A stretch of DNA of 64,000 nucleotides, taken from assembly GCA_964422365.1 (NCBI GenBank), contig CAYRAV010000001.1, positions 146,656 to 210,655 on the forward strand, written 5' to 3'. How positions within the stretch are numbered: the first letter of the stretch is position 1; each line of letters starts with the position of its first letter. Made by a program: the position numbers and the translations under genes. The notes below the pieces were generated by a model. The model was not told the origin of the DNA and searched no databases. It saw only the letters and a list, made by a program, of their open reading frames with translations. Of the stretch, positions 42,862 through 52,636 are shown piece after piece. This stretch comes from CAYRAV01 sp964422365. GTDB taxonomy: Bacteria > Bacillota > Clostridia > Lachnospirales > Lachnospiraceae.

Positions 42862-45363
42862 CTACCATATCTTAATACGGTCTTCAGGTGCAACATACAT
42901 GGCATCTGTTTTCTTCACATTATATGTTTCATAAAATTCATCCATTAACGAAACAATTGCATTTACTCTTACTTTCCAATTTGAATGTACATCCTGTATC
43001 AAATTTATCATTGTAACCCTATCTGTCATTTTACCTGCCCATAGATTAGCATAACTCATAAAAAATTCATTTCTTGCTTCCTTATTATTTTCCACTAATT
43101 TTATCACACAATTTGCTCCTGCTAAATCTGCAATATTTTCTGATAGTGTCTTTTCCCCGTCCTGAAATACTCCAGGCAATACTTCAAAAGTTTCATAATA
43201 TTTTTCTAACTTTTTCAGAATGGCATTATATTGTTTTTTATCTGATGCAGTCCACCAGTTTCTCTTTTTTCCATTTTCATCATAATTAGAACCATCTGCA
43301 TCAAAAGCATGACTAATTTCATGGCCAATTACAATTCCTAATGCACCTAAATTAGCAGAATCGCTCTTATCTGCACTATAAAGTGTTTCATCTGTTATTC
43401 CAATTGGAATAGTAATAGAGTTAAAATAAGGCATATAATATGCATTTACCAATAATGGTGTTGAATCCCACTCACTTCCATCTGCAGTGGTTCCTAACAA
43501 TTTCCTTTCACTTTCTTCAAGTTCTTTATATAACATTTTAACATTATCCGAAAATGTACCACCCTCATCAGGTCCTTTAAAATCTGCTTCTGTGAGATAC
43601 TCACTCCAGTCATCCGGATATGATATATTTTTTGTTAGTTTATCCAGTTTTTTTATTGCTTCTTTTTTTGTTGCAGATTTCATCCATGTACAATTATTAA
43701 TTTGGCTGCGATATTCCTCTAAGATGGAATCCACCATTTTTTCCACATTTTTTTTGGTATCTGTTGAAACATATCTTTCCACATACAATTTGCTTATATC
43801 CCATGATAACGCTTTTTTAACTATAGTTTTAGAAACTTCTTCTATACTTTCTTTCTCCTCTTTCATATTCCAGACTGCATCGAATGTTTCATAAGCTTCA
43901 TAAAACTTTGTTGTTAAATATGGTGCATATTGAAACAATACTTGCAATTTTGTATATTCCTTCAACAGGCTTAAATTGCTGTTTACCAAATATTCATTCA
44001 TTTTTCTTAACTGCTTAGGATTGCAGACAATAAATGTGTTGACATCCCCATAACCTGCTGCCTGTAAATAAGAACTAATATCACAATTTGTAAATATTGC
44101 TTTTAGCTGCTCTAATGTATATTCGTTATAGATGAAATTTATATTATAACTGTTAAAGGTATTAATGCTGATGGCTGCCATATTTCTTTGCAAATCAATT
44201 ACCTTTGCAGCGTTTGAAGATGCCTGTTGTGCTGTTTCTCCACTTAATTTAAGTAATTTTTCCACATAATGGGTATATTCTTTTTTTACATTTTCATAGT
44301 CCTCGTCAAAAAATTCTAAATATGAGATTCCTGTATTTATCTCATCAAAGTAAACCTGATACCGATTTACATTATTTAGATCATTATATACAAATGTATC
44401 AAAACCACCATCCACTCCATCTTTGCTTAATTTCCCTTGTAATGTGATATATTCCTCCAAATCAGACACTTGATTTATCTCATCTAAATATCCTTGAATG
44501 GTTTTTATATTTTGTTGATCTCTTGTTTTGGTATCTAAGGCTGTTTGGTAAAAATCTGCCACATTATCCTCTACTGTTCCTTCTTTGTTTGATTTTGTGG
44601 AAACATCTTCTATTATTTCGTCTATTCTCTCTTGTACTTTATCGTCTATTGTATCAATCTGACTCCATCTGCCTGTCTTTAAATCTATATCTGCACTATT
44701 TAGAATTTCTGAATTTGCACTTTGATAAAAATCATCAACCAGCTTTATTTCATTTGCATCTTTTGCCACTTTTACAGTAACTGTAGTCTTTTTACCACTT
44801 CCATCTGTTGCTTTAATTGTAATTTTTGCTGTTCCTGCTTTTATCCCTTTTACAACACCTTTATTGCTGACACGTGCAACTTTTTCATTAGAAGAAGTGT
44901 ATTTTACTTTTTTATTCGATGCTTTTTGGGGCAGTACTTGTGATACAATTGTTGCCGTACTTCCTGCATAAAGCACCATTGCTGGTCTTAGTACTTTTAC
45001 TTTTGACACTTTTGTACCTACTGTAACTTTCACTTTTGCCTTTTTATATTTTTTTCCTTTTACACTGACTGTAATGGTTGCCTTTCCATTTTTCAATCCC
45101 TTAATTTTTCCCTTTTTACTAACAGATACTTTTTTGGGATTACTGCTTTTCCAGCTAAATTTTAACTTACTTTTCGATCCTGCCTTTGCCTTCAGCTGAT
45201 ATGTACTTCCCTTTTTAATAGTTAGAGTCCCATTTGACACATTTGTTATTTTCACTTTTGTTGCTGCTTCTGCATGCTCCTCATTTGGTATTACAACAGA
45301 TGTCACAATCATTGTTGCTATTGTTAGTATAGCTATTGCTTTTTTTTTGGTTTCTTTCCTCAT
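42862..45363 (-). CDS. secreted M13-family metallopeptidase with two N-terminal Big2 domains
   Basis: 833 aa. Signal peptide with cleavage probably at A-E-A|A near residue 33. Two bacterial Ig-like (Big2) domains follow at about 36-116 and 118-198, very lysine-rich. The neprilysin/PepO-type peptidase has H681-E682-x-x-H685 (G-H-E-I-S-H) and E742-N-I-A-D746, and ends I-K-I-W like other M13 enzymes. There is no sortase motif; attachment could be through the basic Big2 region. The start at 45363 follows AAGGAAAGGAAG. It is an exported zinc endopeptidase cutting peptides; the substrate is unknown. Confidence 0.9.
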   Translation of the reverse strand: MRKETKKKAIAILTIATMIVTSVVIPNEEHAEAATKVKITNVSNGTLTIKKGSTYQLKAKAGSKSKLKFSWKSSNPKKVSVSKKGKIKGLKNGKATITVSVKGKKYKKAKVKVTVGTKVSKVKVLRPAMVLYAGSTATIVSQVLPQKASNKKVKYTSSNEKVARVSNKGVVKGIKAGTAKITIKATDGSGKKTTVTVKVAKDANEIKLVDDFYQSANSEILNSADIDLKTGRWSQIDTIDDKVQERIDEIIEDVSTKSNKEGTVEDNVADFYQTALDTKTRDQQNIKTIQGYLDEINQVSDLEEYITLQGKLSKDGVDGGFDTFVYNDLNNVNRYQVYFDEINTGISYLEFFDEDYENVKKEYTHYVEKLLKLSGETAQQASSNAAKVIDLQRNMAAISINTFNSYNINFIYNEYTLEQLKAIFTNCDISSYLQAAGYGDVNTFIVCNPKQLRKMNEYLVNSNLSLLKEYTKLQVLFQYAPYLTTKFYEAYETFDAVWNMKEEKESIEEVSKTIVKKALSWDISKLYVERYVSTDTKKNVEKMVDSILEEYRSQINNCTWMKSATKKEAIKKLDKLTKNISYPDDWSEYLTEADFKGPDEGGTFSDNVKMLYKELEESERKLLGTTADGSEWDSTPLLVNAYYMPYFNSITIPIGITDETLYSADKSDSANLGALGIVIGHEISHAFDADGSNYDENGKKRNWWTASDKKQYNAILKKLEKYYETFEVLPGVFQDGEKTLSENIADLAGANCVIKLVENNKEARNEFFMSYANLWAGKMTDRVTMINLIQDVHSNWKVRVNAIVSLMDEFYETYNVKKTDAMYVAPEDRIKIW

Positions 45364-45458
45364 TTTTCTTCCTTTCCTTATCATTTTTACAGAATCTTAC
45401 TATTTTAGAACCTGCAAAAATATTTTTTCCTACATTTTATTTTCTGTAATTTTTATCA

Positions 45459-45525
45459 TTTGCATCAAACCCATCAAGCACAAACTTCCCTATTATTCAT
45501 TACACTTGCACTTGATAGGCATAAA
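45459..45525 (-). repeat. family 3 second-hairpin copy upstream of the M13 gene
   Basis: Read with the gene, GCCTATCAA (complement of 45512-45520) pairs with TTGATGGGT (complement of 45469-45477) with two wobbles; TGCAAA follows. The conserved loop GTTTGTGCTTG is present. It lies about 95 bp before the M13 start codon rather than touching it. Confidence 0.55.
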
Positions 45526-45533
45526 CTGTATTT

Positions 45534-47183
45534 TCAAATAACCTGTTCTACATCTGCTGAAGTAATCAAACTTAATTCTTCTTTTGTTGCTTCTTTCAGT
45601 GTTACAATTCTATTAGCCTGATTTACCATAATTGTTTCAAAAGTATTTCTAATTCCTCTGGCATTACCAAAAGCTTTTGCCTGTCTGTCAGGCATATTTT
45701 CAATATCTCTTTTTAGAAGCTGTTTTGCATCTTCTTCAAAATATACCCCTGAATTTTCTGCCATAGAATCCAAAATCTTCATAAGTTCTTCTATTGTATA
45801 ATCAGGAAAATCTATAAATTTGTTAAACCGTGAAACCAAACCTGTATTTGATTTTAAAAACTCTTCCATTTCTTTTTTATATCCTGCTACAATTACCACC
45901 AGATTATCCCTATGATCTTCCATCATTTTCACAAGCGTATCAATCACTTCTCCACCAAAATCATTCTGGATTCCATTGGAAGTTAATGAATATGCTTCAT
46001 CAATGAACAATACACCGCCTAATGCCTTTTCTACTACCTGCTTTACTTTAATTGCAGTCTGTCCCACATAACCTGCAACTAATCCTGAACGGTCCGTTTC
46101 TATTAATGTTCCTTTTGACAACAAACCAAGTTCTTTATAGATCTGTGCCACTAATCTGGCTACTGTTGTTTTTCCTGTTCCCGGATTTCCTGTAAATACC
46201 ATATGGTATGTCATATCCAACATAGGCATTCCAAAATCTTCCCGCATTTTCCGCACTTTTATAAGATTAATCAGAGAATTAATTTCATCTTTTACATCTT
46301 GCAGTCCAATTAAATTATTTAACTCCTCTAGTAATTTCTCTAATCTGTTTTCCCTTATGCTTTGTGTAATTTTTTTTACCTTTGCATCTTCCATCTCTCT
46401 TTCCATTTTTTCTAATTTCTGTTGTTGTAATTCCCTTAGCTTTGGTGCACTTATTTTTAATGTTCCATCCCGCATCATCTGTGCCAATTCTTCGTCTGTA
46501 TATTCTTTCTTTTCCTTCTTTTTCTCTTGTGCAGCATTTAATACATTGTCTTCCTCCTTTCCATTTTCTTTTTCCTCTTCATCAAGCTTAACTTTCTGTA
46601 TCTTCTCTTCATCAAAATATCCTATACTAAGTTTGCGGAATAAGTACCTGTTATTTCTATTTTCCTGTACCTGCCCAGCATTTAAAAATACCTGATTTTT
46701 TTCATAATATTCCTGTATAAAACGGGTGGCAAAACCATAATTCAACTCTGTATAATATGTCATAGATAACATAATATTTAAAACAGAATCAAAAAAATTA
46801 CCTGAAAAAAAAGAGTCCTTGTCCAAATCTCTTATCCCACAAAGCTGCATTAAAATAGGCGGAGAAGATACCATCTTCTTAGCTGTCAGAATTATGCTTT
46901 CTGCAATATTTTCTTCTAAAGAACATGAAATTGCATTGGTCTTGGGTAAATCTATAATAAATTGCTTCTCTCTTTTTTGGAATTTTCCGCTAAAAATCGC
47001 AAGATTCATCAGAAGTGCCTGCACATACATATCTAACACATCCATAATGCTTTTCTGCAAAATTTCTTCTGGCTGATTCCAATAACCCTCTTCTTCTAAA
47101 GTTCTGCAAAATCTCACCAAATTTTGATAATTTTCTTCTGCAATTCCATATAGCTTCTTTTTTGAATAGCAACATTGAAGCAT
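45534..47183 (-). CDS. SpoVK/CbxX-type AAA+ ATPase
   Basis: 549 aa. The N-terminal 220 residues are helical and unrecognised, and a charged E/K-rich linker follows (about 205-290). The CbxX/CfqX-type AAA module has Walker A G-N-P-G-T-G-K-T-T-V-A-R, the pore-loop G-Y-V-G-Q-T, Walker B G-V-L-F-I-D-E-A-Y-S-L and arginine-finger S-R-F. This class includes spore protein SpoVK. The ATG at 47183 follows GGAGGT; the frame runs on to 47339 only because a family 4 repeat is open in that frame. Confidence 0.82.
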   Translation of the reverse strand: MLQCCYSKKKLYGIAEENYQNLVRFCRTLEEEGYWNQPEEILQKSIMDVLDMYVQALLMNLAIFSGKFQKREKQFIIDLPKTNAISCSLEENIAESIILTAKKMVSSPPILMQLCGIRDLDKDSFFSGNFFDSVLNIMLSMTYYTELNYGFATRFIQEYYEKNQVFLNAGQVQENRNNRYLFRKLSIGYFDEEKIQKVKLDEEEKENGKEEDNVLNAAQEKKKEKKEYTDEELAQMMRDGTLKISAPKLRELQQQKLEKMEREMEDAKVKKITQSIRENRLEKLLEELNNLIGLQDVKDEINSLINLIKVRKMREDFGMPMLDMTYHMVFTGNPGTGKTTVARLVAQIYKELGLLSKGTLIETDRSGLVAGYVGQTAIKVKQVVEKALGGVLFIDEAYSLTSNGIQNDFGGEVIDTLVKMMEDHRDNLVVIVAGYKKEMEEFLKSNTGLVSRFNKFIDFPDYTIEELMKILDSMAENSGVYFEEDAKQLLKRDIENMPDRQAKAFGNARGIRNTFETIMVNQANRIVTLKEATKEELSLITSADVEQVI

Positions 47184-47210
47184 TATTCTAACCTCCATTC
47201 TTTCATTTAC

Positions 47211-47325
47211 AAAACCTCCATACATCCTTAGTACACCACCATAAATGGAAGTTATGAGATGCATGTCGGAATACCTGAATTCAGTTTTTTGCCAAAGCAA
47301 AAAGGGTACTCTCATAGAAAGTAAT
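47211..47325. repeat. family 4 repeat, uninterrupted copy
   Basis: About 110 bp nearly identical to 52637-52910, which contains an inserted element. It includes CATAAATGGAAGTTATGAGAT, a TTTTTTGC/GCAAAAA hairpin and GGGTACTCTCATAGAAA. It is open in the frame of the AAA ATPase gene and creates a false 50-residue extension. It lies about 30 bp before that gene's start. Confidence 0.75.
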
Positions 47326-47409
47326 ACAATGGTTTCCAAAATCCCCCTCTTATTATAACTATAATTACAAACAATGTCAAAAAAAATTAAAATTTTCGCT
47401 TTCTTTAAT

Positions 47410-47593
47410 GTAACGTATGGTTACTATTTACAGGTAGTACTTTGCACTTGCTGCAAAGTACGTAAGAATAAGTAGTGGTAGAGAAGAATCCAGCCTTTCG
47501 CTGAAAGCGAACTCTTAATAGGCTGGATTCCGTTACTGTGCACACCGTAGGTGTGAACAGTAACAACGTATGAATAGCATGGCTGAACTGTTA
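47410..47593. repeat. four-hairpin structured block with a family 2 right end
   Basis: Consecutive stems: GTAAC/GTTAC (47410-47424) and GTACTTTGCA/TGCAAAGTAC (47437-47461). Next, GAATCCAGCC/GGCTGGATTC (47486-47530) holds an inner TTCGCT/AGCGAA. Last, GTTACTGT-CACACC/GGTGTG-ACAGTAAC spans 47532-47564. It ends TATGAATAGCATGGCTGAACTGTTA, identical to the right end of the 39123 family 2 copy. It is the main content of the 467-bp gap between recG and the AAA gene and could be a structured RNA, terminator or mobile element. Confidence 0.6.
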
Positions 47594-47650
47594 CCTTTAA
47601 CTCTATAAGGAGCTGCTTGCATACCTCTTACAATTTATTGTATCAACCTG

Positions 47651-49696
47651 CTATAGCGGTATATCATCTGAATAGACATTGATTTTTTCTTTTAATCCCT
47701 GATGCTTTTTACACATCAGCTCAATATCCTTTTCTGTAATGCTTTGAGCCGCTTCATACGCATTTTTTAATATAGTTGTATCTTGAAATACATCTGCCAT
47801 TTTAAATTCCAGTATTCCGCTTTGCCGAATTCCAAATAAATCTCCAGGACCACGCAATTTCATATCTTCTTCCGCAATATAAAAACCATCATTAGAATGA
47901 TTCAGAATCTCTAATCTCTTTTTTGTTTCCTTTCCTTCTCGTCCGTATACCAGAATACAGTAAGACTGGTATCTGCCCCGTCCTACTCTTCCTCTTAATT
48001 GGTGTAACTGTGCCAGTCCGAAGCGTTCTGCATTTTCAATCATCATAACGGTTGCATTTGGCACATTCACACCTACTTCCACTACTGTTGTTGATACTAG
48101 AATATCTATTTCATGATTTAAAAATTGCTGCATAATCTCATTTTTTTCTTTTGGCTTCATTTTTCCATGAAGATATGATATATGGATTCCAGATGAAATA
48201 GAAGCTCTTATTTGCTCTGTATAATTCATGACATTTTCTGCTTCTATTGTTTCACTTTCTTCTACCATAGGACAAATAATATATGCCTGCCGCCCTGCCT
48301 GTATTTCTTTTTCCATAAATCTATATGCTGTCTGACGGTATCCTGTATTGACCACACAATTTTTTATGGGAAGTCTGTTTGCTGGAAGAATGTCAATCAT
48401 TGATAAATCTAAATCTCCATACAGAATAATCGCTAATGTTCTTGGTATCGGTGTGGCACTCATTACTAAGACATGCGGCTCGTTTCCCTTTTTAGACAAC
48501 AATTCTCTTTGTTTTACTCCAAAACGATGTTGTTCATCTGTAATAACAAGCCCTAAATTATCATATTCCACTTTTTCTTGTATCAGAGCATGTGTTCCAA
48601 TCATAATATCAGCTTCATGATTTCGGATTTTTTCATATGCAAGCCTTTTCTCCTTTGCAGTCATAGAACCAACTAATAACACACTTCTTACTCCAAACTT
48701 AAGAACTGTTTCCTCTATACTTTCAAAATGCTGTTTTGCCAATACTTCTGTAGGAACCATAAGTGCACCCTGATAGCCATTTTTTACTGCCATTAAAAGT
48801 GCCAAAATAGCAATAATTGTTTTTCCAGAACCAACATCTCCCTGTACAAGACGATTCATAATATACTTTCCAGATAAGTCTCCTTCAATTTCTCTCCAAA
48901 CTTTCATTTGTGCTTCTGTTAGCTTGTATGGCAGCATTGTGATTAATTGTTCACATTCTGGTACAGATTTCATTGGTGCAGCATTTGCTTTATTTTTTTT
49001 CTGCTTCTTTAAACTTTTAATAGCGATAGCAAAGAAAAAGAATTCATCAAATACAATACGTCTTCTTGCTTCTATCATTGTTTGTTCATTCTTTGGAAAA
49101 TGAATTTCTTTTAATGATGCCCTGATTTCTTTTAATTGATATTTTTTCCTTAATTCTAATGGAAGGTATTCTTTTTCCATGCAACTTTCTTTTAATGCCA
49201 AAGTTACTGCTTTTGCAACTGCATTATTGCTCAGTCCAGCTGTTAACCCATAGATCGGCTGCAACATCTTTTTCTTATTGTAATATTCTTCTCTTGTAAG
49301 TATCTTAGGCTGTTCTATTACCAATACACCATTTTTTCTTGTTACTTTTCCACGAAATAAATACTTACTCCCCATTTTCAATGAATTCCTCAAAAAAGGC
49401 ATATTAAACCATGTAAGCACAATAGAATCTGTATCATCCTTTACCTGCACAGAAAGTATTTGCAGCTTTCTTACTGTTTTCATCTGCGGCAGTCTGACAA
49501 GAGAGGCTTCAATGACAATCGTTTCACCTTCCATATTTTTTGCCATTTCAATGGGAATGATTTCACCATAAATCTCATATCCTCTTGGATAATGCTCTAA
49601 CAAATCTCCCACAGTAAAAATCTGCAATTTATTAAAATTTTTCTCTGCCTTTTCCCCCACACCTTTAATAACAGTAATTCTGTCTTGTGCTTCCAT
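47651..49696 (-). CDS. recG: ATP-dependent DNA helicase RecG
   Basis: 681-aa fork-reversal helicase. An N-terminal wedge/OB domain is followed by Walker A G-D-V-G-S-G-K-T-I-I-A and the helicase II motif D-E-Q-H-R-F-G. The C-terminal domain has the RecG-specific Q-L-R-G-R-V-G-R-G and F-G-I-R-Q-S-G. The order rpmB-asp23-fakA-recG is conserved in Firmicutes. The start follows AAAGGG. Confidence 0.96.
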   Translation of the reverse strand: MEAQDRITVIKGVGEKAEKNFNKLQIFTVGDLLEHYPRGYEIYGEIIPIEMAKNMEGETIVIEASLVRLPQMKTVRKLQILSVQVKDDTDSIVLTWFNMPFLRNSLKMGSKYLFRGKVTRKNGVLVIEQPKILTREEYYNKKKMLQPIYGLTAGLSNNAVAKAVTLALKESCMEKEYLPLELRKKYQLKEIRASLKEIHFPKNEQTMIEARRRIVFDEFFFFAIAIKSLKKQKKNKANAAPMKSVPECEQLITMLPYKLTEAQMKVWREIEGDLSGKYIMNRLVQGDVGSGKTIIAILALLMAVKNGYQGALMVPTEVLAKQHFESIEETVLKFGVRSVLLVGSMTAKEKRLAYEKIRNHEADIMIGTHALIQEKVEYDNLGLVITDEQHRFGVKQRELLSKKGNEPHVLVMSATPIPRTLAIILYGDLDLSMIDILPANRLPIKNCVVNTGYRQTAYRFMEKEIQAGRQAYIICPMVEESETIEAENVMNYTEQIRASISSGIHISYLHGKMKPKEKNEIMQQFLNHEIDILVSTTVVEVGVNVPNATVMMIENAERFGLAQLHQLRGRVGRGRYQSYCILVYGREGKETKKRLEILNHSNDGFYIAEEDMKLRGPGDLFGIRQSGILEFKMADVFQDTTILKNAYEAAQSITEKDIELMCKKHQGLKEKINVYSDDIPL

Positions 49697-49762
49697 GTTT
49701 CACCAACCCTTTCATACCAGAAAAAAACTGTTACAGTTTTTCTCTGCAACAGTTTCTTCTGC

Positions 49763-51448
49763 TTATTCAACTGATACCAAATAAAAATATACCGGCTGTC
49801 CGCCTTCCTGTAATTCTATTTCAATATCTGGATATTTTTCTTGTATATTTTCTGCTAATGTTTCAGCATCTTCTTCTTTTATATTTTCTCCATAATATAA
49901 AGTAACCAATTCTTCTTCTTCAATCAGCTCATCTAACAAACCAAATACTACCTCTTCAAGATTTTTGGAAACTGCCAGCATTTTCTTTTCTCCAATTCCC
50001 ATATAATCTCCCACATGGATTTCCTTTCCATCTATTGTAGTATCCCTGACTGCATACGTCACTTCACCCGATTTAATATTCTGCATTTCTGTTGTCATAT
50101 ATGCTTCATTTTCTTCTGGCGATTTATCATGAACAAAATTAATCATAGCAGCTATTCCTTGCGGAATAGTTTTACTTGGAATCACAATAATTTTCTTATC
50201 TTCAACTAAAGTTTTTGCCTGCTCTGCTGCAAGTATAATATTTCCATTATTCGGAAGGATAAATATAACATCTGCATTTACCTTTTCAATTGCATTTAAC
50301 ATATCTTCTGTACTTGGATTCATTGTCTGACCGCCCTCAATACAATAATCCACACCTAAATCACTGAAAATACCAATCATTCCATCTCCAGCAGCCACAC
50401 TAATAAATCCTACTGGTTTTCTCGGCTTCTGATTTGCCTCTTTTCTCATGGCATCTTTTCGATCTGCTTCTTTAATTAATTTCTCCCTATGTTCTTCCCG
50501 CATATTGTCAATTTTCATTCTTGAAAGTGCTCCGTATTCCAATGCCTTTTCAAATGCGAGTCCGGGATGATTGGTATGCACATGCACTTTTACCAATGTT
50601 TCATCTGAAACAAGTACTAGCGAATCCCCAATAGACTCTAAATATTTTTTTAATTCTTGTTCTTCTTTTTCATTGTATGGCTTCTGTGGTTTTTCCCTGC
50701 TCTTATCTTGTTCTAACCAAATAATAAACTCTGTGCAATACCCAAATTTAATATCTGCCTCTTTACCAGAAACTGTTTCTGTACCAATGGTATTCTTTTT
50801 TGCTTTACTATTTTTTATTTCATATACTGTTTCTTTTCCTAATAAGACATCTACAGCTCCATGTAAAATGGTAATCAGTCCCTGTCCGCCAGAATCAACT
50901 ACACCAGCTTCCTTTAAAACAGGCAGCATTTTCGGTGTTTCCTGTAGTGTTTTTTCCATATGGGACAGCACTTCTGTAGAAAAAGTAATGATATCCTCTG
51001 TCTTATGTTCTAGCTCCTTTGCTTTTTCAGCACCAGATCTGGCTACTGTAAGAATTGTTCCTTCTTTTGGCTTCATTACTGCATGGTATGCAGTTTCTAC
51101 TGCTTTATGCATGGCTTTTGACAACGTCAATACATCTATCTCATCCTTTTCGCCAATTACTTTTGTAAATCCTCTGAAAATCTGTGACAATATAACACCT
51201 GAATTTCCCCTTGCCCCCCTTAAAGTTCCCGAAGAAATCGTTTTTGCAATTTCTTTCATTGATGCATCTTCTAAAACTGCCACATCATCTGCTGCTGACA
51301 ATATCGTCATTGTCATATTAGTTCCTGTATCTCCATCTGGAACCGGAAACACATTCAGTTCATTGATATAATCTTTCTGAGTTTCGATACATTTTGCTCC
51401 TGCCAAAAACATCTTTCTAAATAATGCTGCATCGATTGTCTTCTTCAT
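49763..51448 (-). CDS. fakA: DAK2-domain fatty acid kinase-like protein
   Basis: 561-aa YloV/FakA homologue. The N-terminal DAK2 domain has P-D-G-D-T-G-T-N-M-T (nucleotide and magnesium site) and R-G-A-R-G-N-S-G-V-I-L-S-Q. A middle domain and a C-terminal DegV-contact region follow. FakA phosphorylates fatty acids carried by DegV-type FakB proteins; no fakB is present in the window. It follows asp23 by 58 bp and precedes recG. Confidence 0.92.
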   Translation of the reverse strand: MKKTIDAALFRKMFLAGAKCIETQKDYINELNVFPVPDGDTGTNMTMTILSAADDVAVLEDASMKEIAKTISSGTLRGARGNSGVILSQIFRGFTKVIGEKDEIDVLTLSKAMHKAVETAYHAVMKPKEGTILTVARSGAEKAKELEHKTEDIITFSTEVLSHMEKTLQETPKMLPVLKEAGVVDSGGQGLITILHGAVDVLLGKETVYEIKNSKAKKNTIGTETVSGKEADIKFGYCTEFIIWLEQDKSREKPQKPYNEKEEQELKKYLESIGDSLVLVSDETLVKVHVHTNHPGLAFEKALEYGALSRMKIDNMREEHREKLIKEADRKDAMRKEANQKPRKPVGFISVAAGDGMIGIFSDLGVDYCIEGGQTMNPSTEDMLNAIEKVNADVIFILPNNGNIILAAEQAKTLVEDKKIIVIPSKTIPQGIAAMINFVHDKSPEENEAYMTTEMQNIKSGEVTYAVRDTTIDGKEIHVGDYMGIGEKKMLAVSKNLEEVVFGLLDELIEEEELVTLYYGENIKEEDAETLAENIQEKYPDIEIELQEGGQPVYFYLVSVE

Positions 51449-51506
51449 CTTACAATCGTCCTCCTGTATGATTCATTGTTCTATAATGTCTGATTCACTC
51501 TGCTTA

Positions 51507-51866
51507 TTATTCATCCATTATACGCACAGCCTCTACATAAACAGACACATTTTCTACCTCTAATCCTGTGTAATGTTCTACTTTATATTTTATATTATTA
51601 ATCAGATTATCTGCTACTGCAGCTATGCTGACACCATATGCTACAATAATATGCAGACCTATATTTAATTTATTATTCTCAATTGTTACATTTACACCAC
51701 TACTGACACTTTCTCTTTTTAACAATTTTACAATTCCATCCTTTACACTGATCGCAGCCATACCAACTACACCAATACATTCTACTGCGACAGAACCTGC
51801 ATATTTTGCCAAAACCTCATTATCTATTACTACATTACCAATTTGTGTACTTACATGCCCCTTCAT
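51507..51866 (-). CDS. Asp23/Gls24 family envelope stress protein
   Basis: 119-aa YloU-type protein. G-N-V-V-I-D-N-E-V-L-A near the start, V-G-V-V-G-M-A in the centre and V-N-V-Y-V-E-A-V at the end are family features. No membrane helix; it probably associates with the membrane periphery. The ATG at 51866 follows GGAGG. It is placed between rpmB and fakA as in other Firmicutes. Confidence 0.92.
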   Translation of the reverse strand: MKGHVSTQIGNVVIDNEVLAKYAGSVAVECIGVVGMAAISVKDGIVKLLKRESVSSGVNVTIENNKLNIGLHIIVAYGVSIAAVADNLINNIKYKVEHYTGLEVENVSVYVEAVRIMDE

Positions 51867-51908
51867 ATTTATTTCCTCCATCTATCTATTCTATTAAATT
51901 TTTTACTA

Positions 51909-52130
51909 GAACGTGTTTGGAAATTATTTCTTACAAGATATGTGTCACAATTTGCGGGGATTTGTTCCAAATTCATGAGATGCAGCAGACTACATTAAAT
52001 AAATTTAGTGCAAATCTCCATACCTTATCGTACAAAGTCCTCCAGCCCGGATGGCATGGATTGCGGTATGCCCGGATGGATACACAAAATGGGGCACGCA
52101 GATTGTGGCAATGAATTTTCAAACACACTC
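51909..52130. repeat. family 1 type I element, 222 bp
   Basis: Left end TA-GAACGTGTTTGGAAATT and right end ATTTTCAAACACACTC. The interior follows the 4029 copy but has an extra stretch of about 25 bp repeating CCCGGATGG near 52047-52080, apparently a local duplication. It occupies the first half of the asp23 to small-gene gap (51867-52387). Confidence 0.8.
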
Positions 52131-52387
52131 AAATACAACATATATTAAGTAATTCGTAGTTAATTCTTCCTATTTTTCCTAAGAGTACTACCCTATAAAT
52201 CTCAGCACAGCCTGTTGTGCCTGCATTTGTAAATCAGCACTCCCGGAAAAATATTCTACGCTTAAACTTCGGATGCTTAATTTTCGTTGTATTAATTATT
52301 ATACCCTTTTTTTCCGAAAAAAGAAATAAAAAAATACATTTTGCATATATTATATTGAAATTTATTTTCGAGTTGAAAAAGATTTTT

Positions 52388-52525
52388 ATGAAAAGAATGT
52401 GTGGATTCATCCTTTTTTGGATGGCTATTGGAATGAGTATTATGCTATTTGTTAGAAATGATCTGATTGCACTCGCAATTATCATTTTACTTTTAATATT
52501 AGGTTATAATTTATTTACCTGTTAA
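52388..52525 (+). CDS. very small membrane protein
   Basis: 45 aa: M-K-R-M-C-G-F-I-L-F-W-M-A-I-G-M then a polar F-V-R-N-D, a second hydrophobic helix and L-G-Y-N-L-F-T-C. Two hydrophobic helices with a short polar turn make a clean hairpin. I believe similar small proteins ending G-Y-N-L-F-x-C occur across Lachnospiraceae, from memory only. The ribosome site is weak (GAAAAAG). It is the only plus-strand gene besides ylbJ. Confidence 0.55.
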   Translation: MKRMCGFILFWMAIGMSIMLFVRNDLIALAIIILLLILGYNLFTC

Positions 52526-52636
52526 ATGTCACATATGCCAATTGTATCAATATTTTTCTATATATAACTAAAAGTCACTATTCAGCCGCATGCCGCACCA
52601 TTCATATCTTATTTTTTAGTACGAAACAATCGTTAC

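Noticed and set aside
47184..47339. N-terminal 52-residue extension of the AAA ATPase gene
   Set aside because: Most of it is a family 4 repeat open in frame by chance, and the ATG at 47183 has a good GGAGGT site.
50571..51371. Long plus-strand open frame (266 codons) opposite fakA
   Set aside because: It is antisense to a well-conserved protein, has no ribosome site, and its composition is the usual mirror of a Lys/Glu-rich gene. The same applies to other antisense frames such as 41791-42348 and 5010-5261.
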